From NCBI GenBank assembly GCA_045046885.1, contig JASFYX010000020.1, positions 1-32,681 on the forward strand: 32,681 bases of DNA, in the 5' to 3' direction. This document shows positions 30,701 to 32,681 of the stretch, piece after piece; position 1 is the stretch's first letter; every line of letters begins with the position of its first letter. A program made the position numbers and the translations under genes. The notes below the pieces were generated by a model. That model searched no databases. It was given only the letters and a program-made list of their open reading frames with translations, and was not told the DNA's origin. This DNA is from CG1-02-35-72 sp045046885 (GTDB lineage Bacteria; Bacteroidota; Bacteroidia; Flavobacteriales; Flavobacteriaceae).

Positions 30701-30893
30701 AAGACTTGTTTTTATAAATGAATAGAATAAACAAATGTAAAACAGGTAGGTGTTTATAATAATGACATTTATCAGATTTCTCTATAAAGACTTGATGTTA
30801 TGAATAGTTTAAAAATAAGTTAATAAAATACTACAGTATTTTAATTACCTATCTTCAAATGTTTAACTTTGCCACCTAAAAAAATATTTAAAA
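30701..30893. promoter_or_regulatory. Divergent promoter region of the two sdh operons
   Basis: The 193-bp gap carries a -7 box for each side: TACATTTG on the minus strand at 30739-30732, and TAACTTTG on the plus strand at 30864-30871. Neither has a clean TTTG at the -33 position. The AT-rich centre between the boxes (about 125 bp) could hold shared regulator sites, but I see no strong palindrome. Confidence 0.6.
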
Positions 30894-31538
30894 ATGAGTA
30901 AATTTATATCGTCATCTATTGGAAGAAAAGTAGTCATGGCACTTACTGGTTTCTTCTTAATAACGTTTTTAATTGTACATCTTGGTATTAACTTATCGCT
31001 TTTTTGGGGCGCTGAACCTTTTAATGCCGCATCAGAATTTATGGCAACAAATGGTGTTATCCAAGTTATGCAATATGTACTTGCAGTTGGTTTTATTTTA
31101 CACATTGTACTAGGCATCAAATTAGAACTCCAAAATCGTTCTTCTAGAGGTGTTAAATATGTTGTAAATAAACCTTCAGAAAATTCAAGTTTCTCTTCTA
31201 GAAACATGATTGTAACAGGAATTATAGTTCTACTATTTTTAATCTTACACTTAAAAGATTTCTTTGTAGAACTCAAATTTTTTGACAAAGGTGGTTTTGC
31301 TTCCGATTACGATTTGGTTACAACTCTATTTAAAAATCCGGTTTATACCGTGATTTATGTAATTGCTTTTGTTTTATTAGGTATTCATTTGAGTCACGGA
31401 TTCCAATCTGCTTTTCAAAGTACAGGTGCTAATTACAACAAATACAAAAAGTGTTTAAAAAATACTGGCATTGCTTTTAGTATTTTAATTGCTGTAGGTT
31501 TTTCTGCAATTGCACTCTATTTTTCTTTCATTAATTAA
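30894..31538 (+). CDS. sdhC: Succinate dehydrogenase cytochrome b subunit, paralogue 2
   Basis: This is the membrane anchor of a second complex II, 214 residues with five membrane helices. Likely heme-ligand histidines are in FLIVHLGINL, FILHIVLGIK, FLILHLKDFF and LGIHLSHGFQSAFQSTG. It shares the LQNRSSRGVKY...SRNM loop with the minus-strand copy, but most other positions differ. In the first half it lacks a counterpart of the YSHF histidine of paralogue 1, having an Ala/Thr-rich segment (FNAASEFMATN) there. The second sdhA starts 13 bp downstream. Confidence 0.94.
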   Translation: MSKFISSSIGRKVVMALTGFFLITFLIVHLGINLSLFWGAEPFNAASEFMATNGVIQVMQYVLAVGFILHIVLGIKLELQNRSSRGVKYVVNKPSENSSFSSRNMIVTGIIVLLFLILHLKDFFVELKFFDKGGFASDYDLVTTLFKNPVYTVIYVIAFVLLGIHLSHGFQSAFQSTGANYNKYKKCLKNTGIAFSILIAVGFSAIALYFSFIN

Positions 31539-31551
31539 GAATTAAAAAATT

Positions 31552-32681
31552 ATGACAACATTAAATTCAAAAATACCAGAAGGACCAATAGCCCAACAAT
31601 GGGAGAATTACAAAGCCCATACTAATTTGGTAAATCCTTCAAACCGTAGAAAACTCGATATCATTATTATTGGCTCTGGATTGGCTGGTGGCGCTGCTGC
31701 TGCCACTTTAGGCGAAGCTGGTTACAACGTAAAAGTTTTTTATTTTCAAGATAGTCCACGTCGTGCACACTCTATTGCTGCCCAAGGTGGTATAAATGCT
31801 TCAAGAAATTATCAAAATGATAATGATAGTGATTACCGCTTGTTTTACGATACTGTAAAAGGTGGCGATTACCGCGGTCGTGAAGAAAATGTATATCGTT
31901 TAGCCCAATTAAGTGGTGATATTATTGACCAATGCGTAGCGCAAGGCGTCCCTTTTGCACGCGAATATGGGGGCGCTTTAGCCAACCGCTCTTTTGGAGG
32001 GGCTCAAGTATCTAGAACATTTTATGCTTCTGGTGCCACAGGTCAGCAATTATTATTAGGGGCTTATAGCTCTATGAACCGTCAAATAAAAGCAGGAACT
32101 GTTAAATCTTACAATCGTCACGAAATGCTTGACGTAGTTCTTGTAGATGGTAAGGCGCGTGGTATTATTGCACGTGATTTAATTACCGGTAAAATAGAAC
32201 GTTTTGGCGCACATGCCGTTGTTATCGCCTCTGGTGGTTACGGAAATGTTTTCTATTTATCTACCAATGCTATGAATTGCAACACAACAGCTATATGGAA
32301 GACCTATAAAAAAGGGGCTTTTATGGCCAATCCTTGTTTTGCACAAATTCACCCGACTTGTATCCCCGTTTCAGGAGAAAATCAAAGTAAATTGACATTA
32401 ATGTCAGAGTCCTTAAGGAATGACGGTCGTATTTGGGTACCTAAAAATATTGAAGATGTTAAAGCCATCCGTGAAGGAAAACTAAAACCAACTGAGATAG
32501 CCGAAGAAAATCGCGATTATTATTTAGAACGTCGCTATCCTGCTTTTGGTAATTTAGTACCAAGAGATGTGGCTTCAAGAGCTGCAAAAGAACGTTGTGA
32601 CGCTGGTTATGGCGTAAATAAAGCAGGTTATGCCGTTTATTTAGATTTTGAAGAGGCGATAAATAGATTAGGCGAAAATAC
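31552..32681 (+). CDS. sdhA: Succinate dehydrogenase/fumarate reductase flavoprotein subunit, paralogue 2 (partial, runs off the window)
   Basis: The first 376 residues of a second complex II flavoprotein are present. The start MTTLNSKIPEGPI is close to that of paralogue 1. The FAD-binding motif IIGSGLAGGA is at about residues 39-48, covalent-FAD His73 lies in AHSIAAQGG, and the substrate-site histidine is at about 267 in QIHPTCIP. The sequence IPVSGENQSKLTLMSESLRN and the longer Lys/Glu loop after WVPKNIEDVKAIREGK are close to the usual Bacteroidota form, including Bacteroides fumarate reductase. This makes it look like the canonical copy. The rest, and an expected sdhB, lie past the right edge. 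Confidence 0.94.
   Translation, partial: MTTLNSKIPEGPIAQQWENYKAHTNLVNPSNRRKLDIIIIGSGLAGGAAAATLGEAGYNVKVFYFQDSPRRAHSIAAQGGINASRNYQNDNDSDYRLFYDTVKGGDYRGREENVYRLAQLSGDIIDQCVAQGVPFAREYGGALANRSFGGAQVSRTFYASGATGQQLLLGAYSSMNRQIKAGTVKSYNRHEMLDVVLVDGKARGIIARDLITGKIERFGAHAVVIASGGYGNVFYLSTNAMNCNTTAIWKTYKKGAFMANPCFAQIHPTCIPVSGENQSKLTLMSESLRNDGRIWVPKNIEDVKAIREGKLKPTEIAEENRDYYLERRYPAFGNLVPRDVASRAAKERCDAGYGVNKAGYAVYLDFEEAINRLGEN

Noticed and set aside
30863..31288. 141-codon frame opposite the plus-strand sdhC
   Set aside because: It is antisense to a clear membrane-anchor gene, and its translation shows no domain; it is a shadow of the real frame.

Overview
The window comes from an AT-rich member of the Bacteroidota, most likely family Flavobacteriaceae. 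Four things point there. Promoter -7 boxes of the form TAnnTTTG lie just upstream of many genes. Shine-Dalgarno sites are weak or absent. Several protein families have the Flavobacteriia form: a Wzc-type kinase with a Gly-Tyr tail, a DUF4369/TlpA-type thioredoxin protein, a TatA-like protein of the flavobacterial type, and the non-classical SdhCAB complex. The gaps between genes are rich in short quasi-tandem repeats of the kind scattered through Bacteroidota genomes. I cannot name the genus.

Layout. 1-357: repeats only. 358-3582 (-): polysaccharide export pair, Wza-like lipoprotein then Wzc-like tyrosine autokinase. 3583-4347: a second, similar repeat island. 4348-6455 (+): rlmN and era. 6471-8223 (-): SDR oxidoreductase and LpxR-like outer-membrane protein. 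8320-9672 (+): lipid-anchored or periplasmic TlpA-type thioredoxin protein. 9726-11719 (-): LD-carboxypeptidase, beta-barrel protein and YraN. 11871-13970 (+): metG. 14070-14754 (-): a HigBA-type toxin-antitoxin unit with a visible promoter and operator. 14833-16182 (-): AGCS sodium:alanine-type symporter. 16183-16479: REP-like hairpins. 16480-17514 (-): aldo/keto reductase. 17515-18269: 755 bp without a convincing gene. 18270-21520 (-): TrmH-type methyltransferase, HupE/UreJ-like protein, dCMP deaminase and CtpA-type S41 protease. 21521-21873: a second REP-like cluster. 21874-25501 (+): mutS, a TatA-like gene and a PAP2 phosphatase. 25608-27153 (-): an O-methyltransferase and, behind a strong terminator, a sigma factor/zinc anti-sigma pair. 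27339-30700 (-): sdhCAB. 30894-end (+): a second sdhC-sdhA, cut by the window edge.

Most genes are housekeeping or envelope functions. I see no phage, integrase, CRISPR array, intact insertion sequence or recognisable new defence system. The items most worth a second look are: (1) two paralogous succinate dehydrogenase/fumarate reductase operons placed head to head; (2) common Bacteroidota-type repeats that sit inside coding sequence, in-frame in metG and forming the C-terminus and stop of rlmN; (3) a toxin-antitoxin unit bracketed by inverted copies of a 21-bp repeat; (4) repeat islands in direct orientation on both sides of the wza-wzc pair; (5) repeats with a regular 10-bp period; and (6) the gene-free 17.5-18.3 kb stretch, which can form an interlocked stem arrangement.
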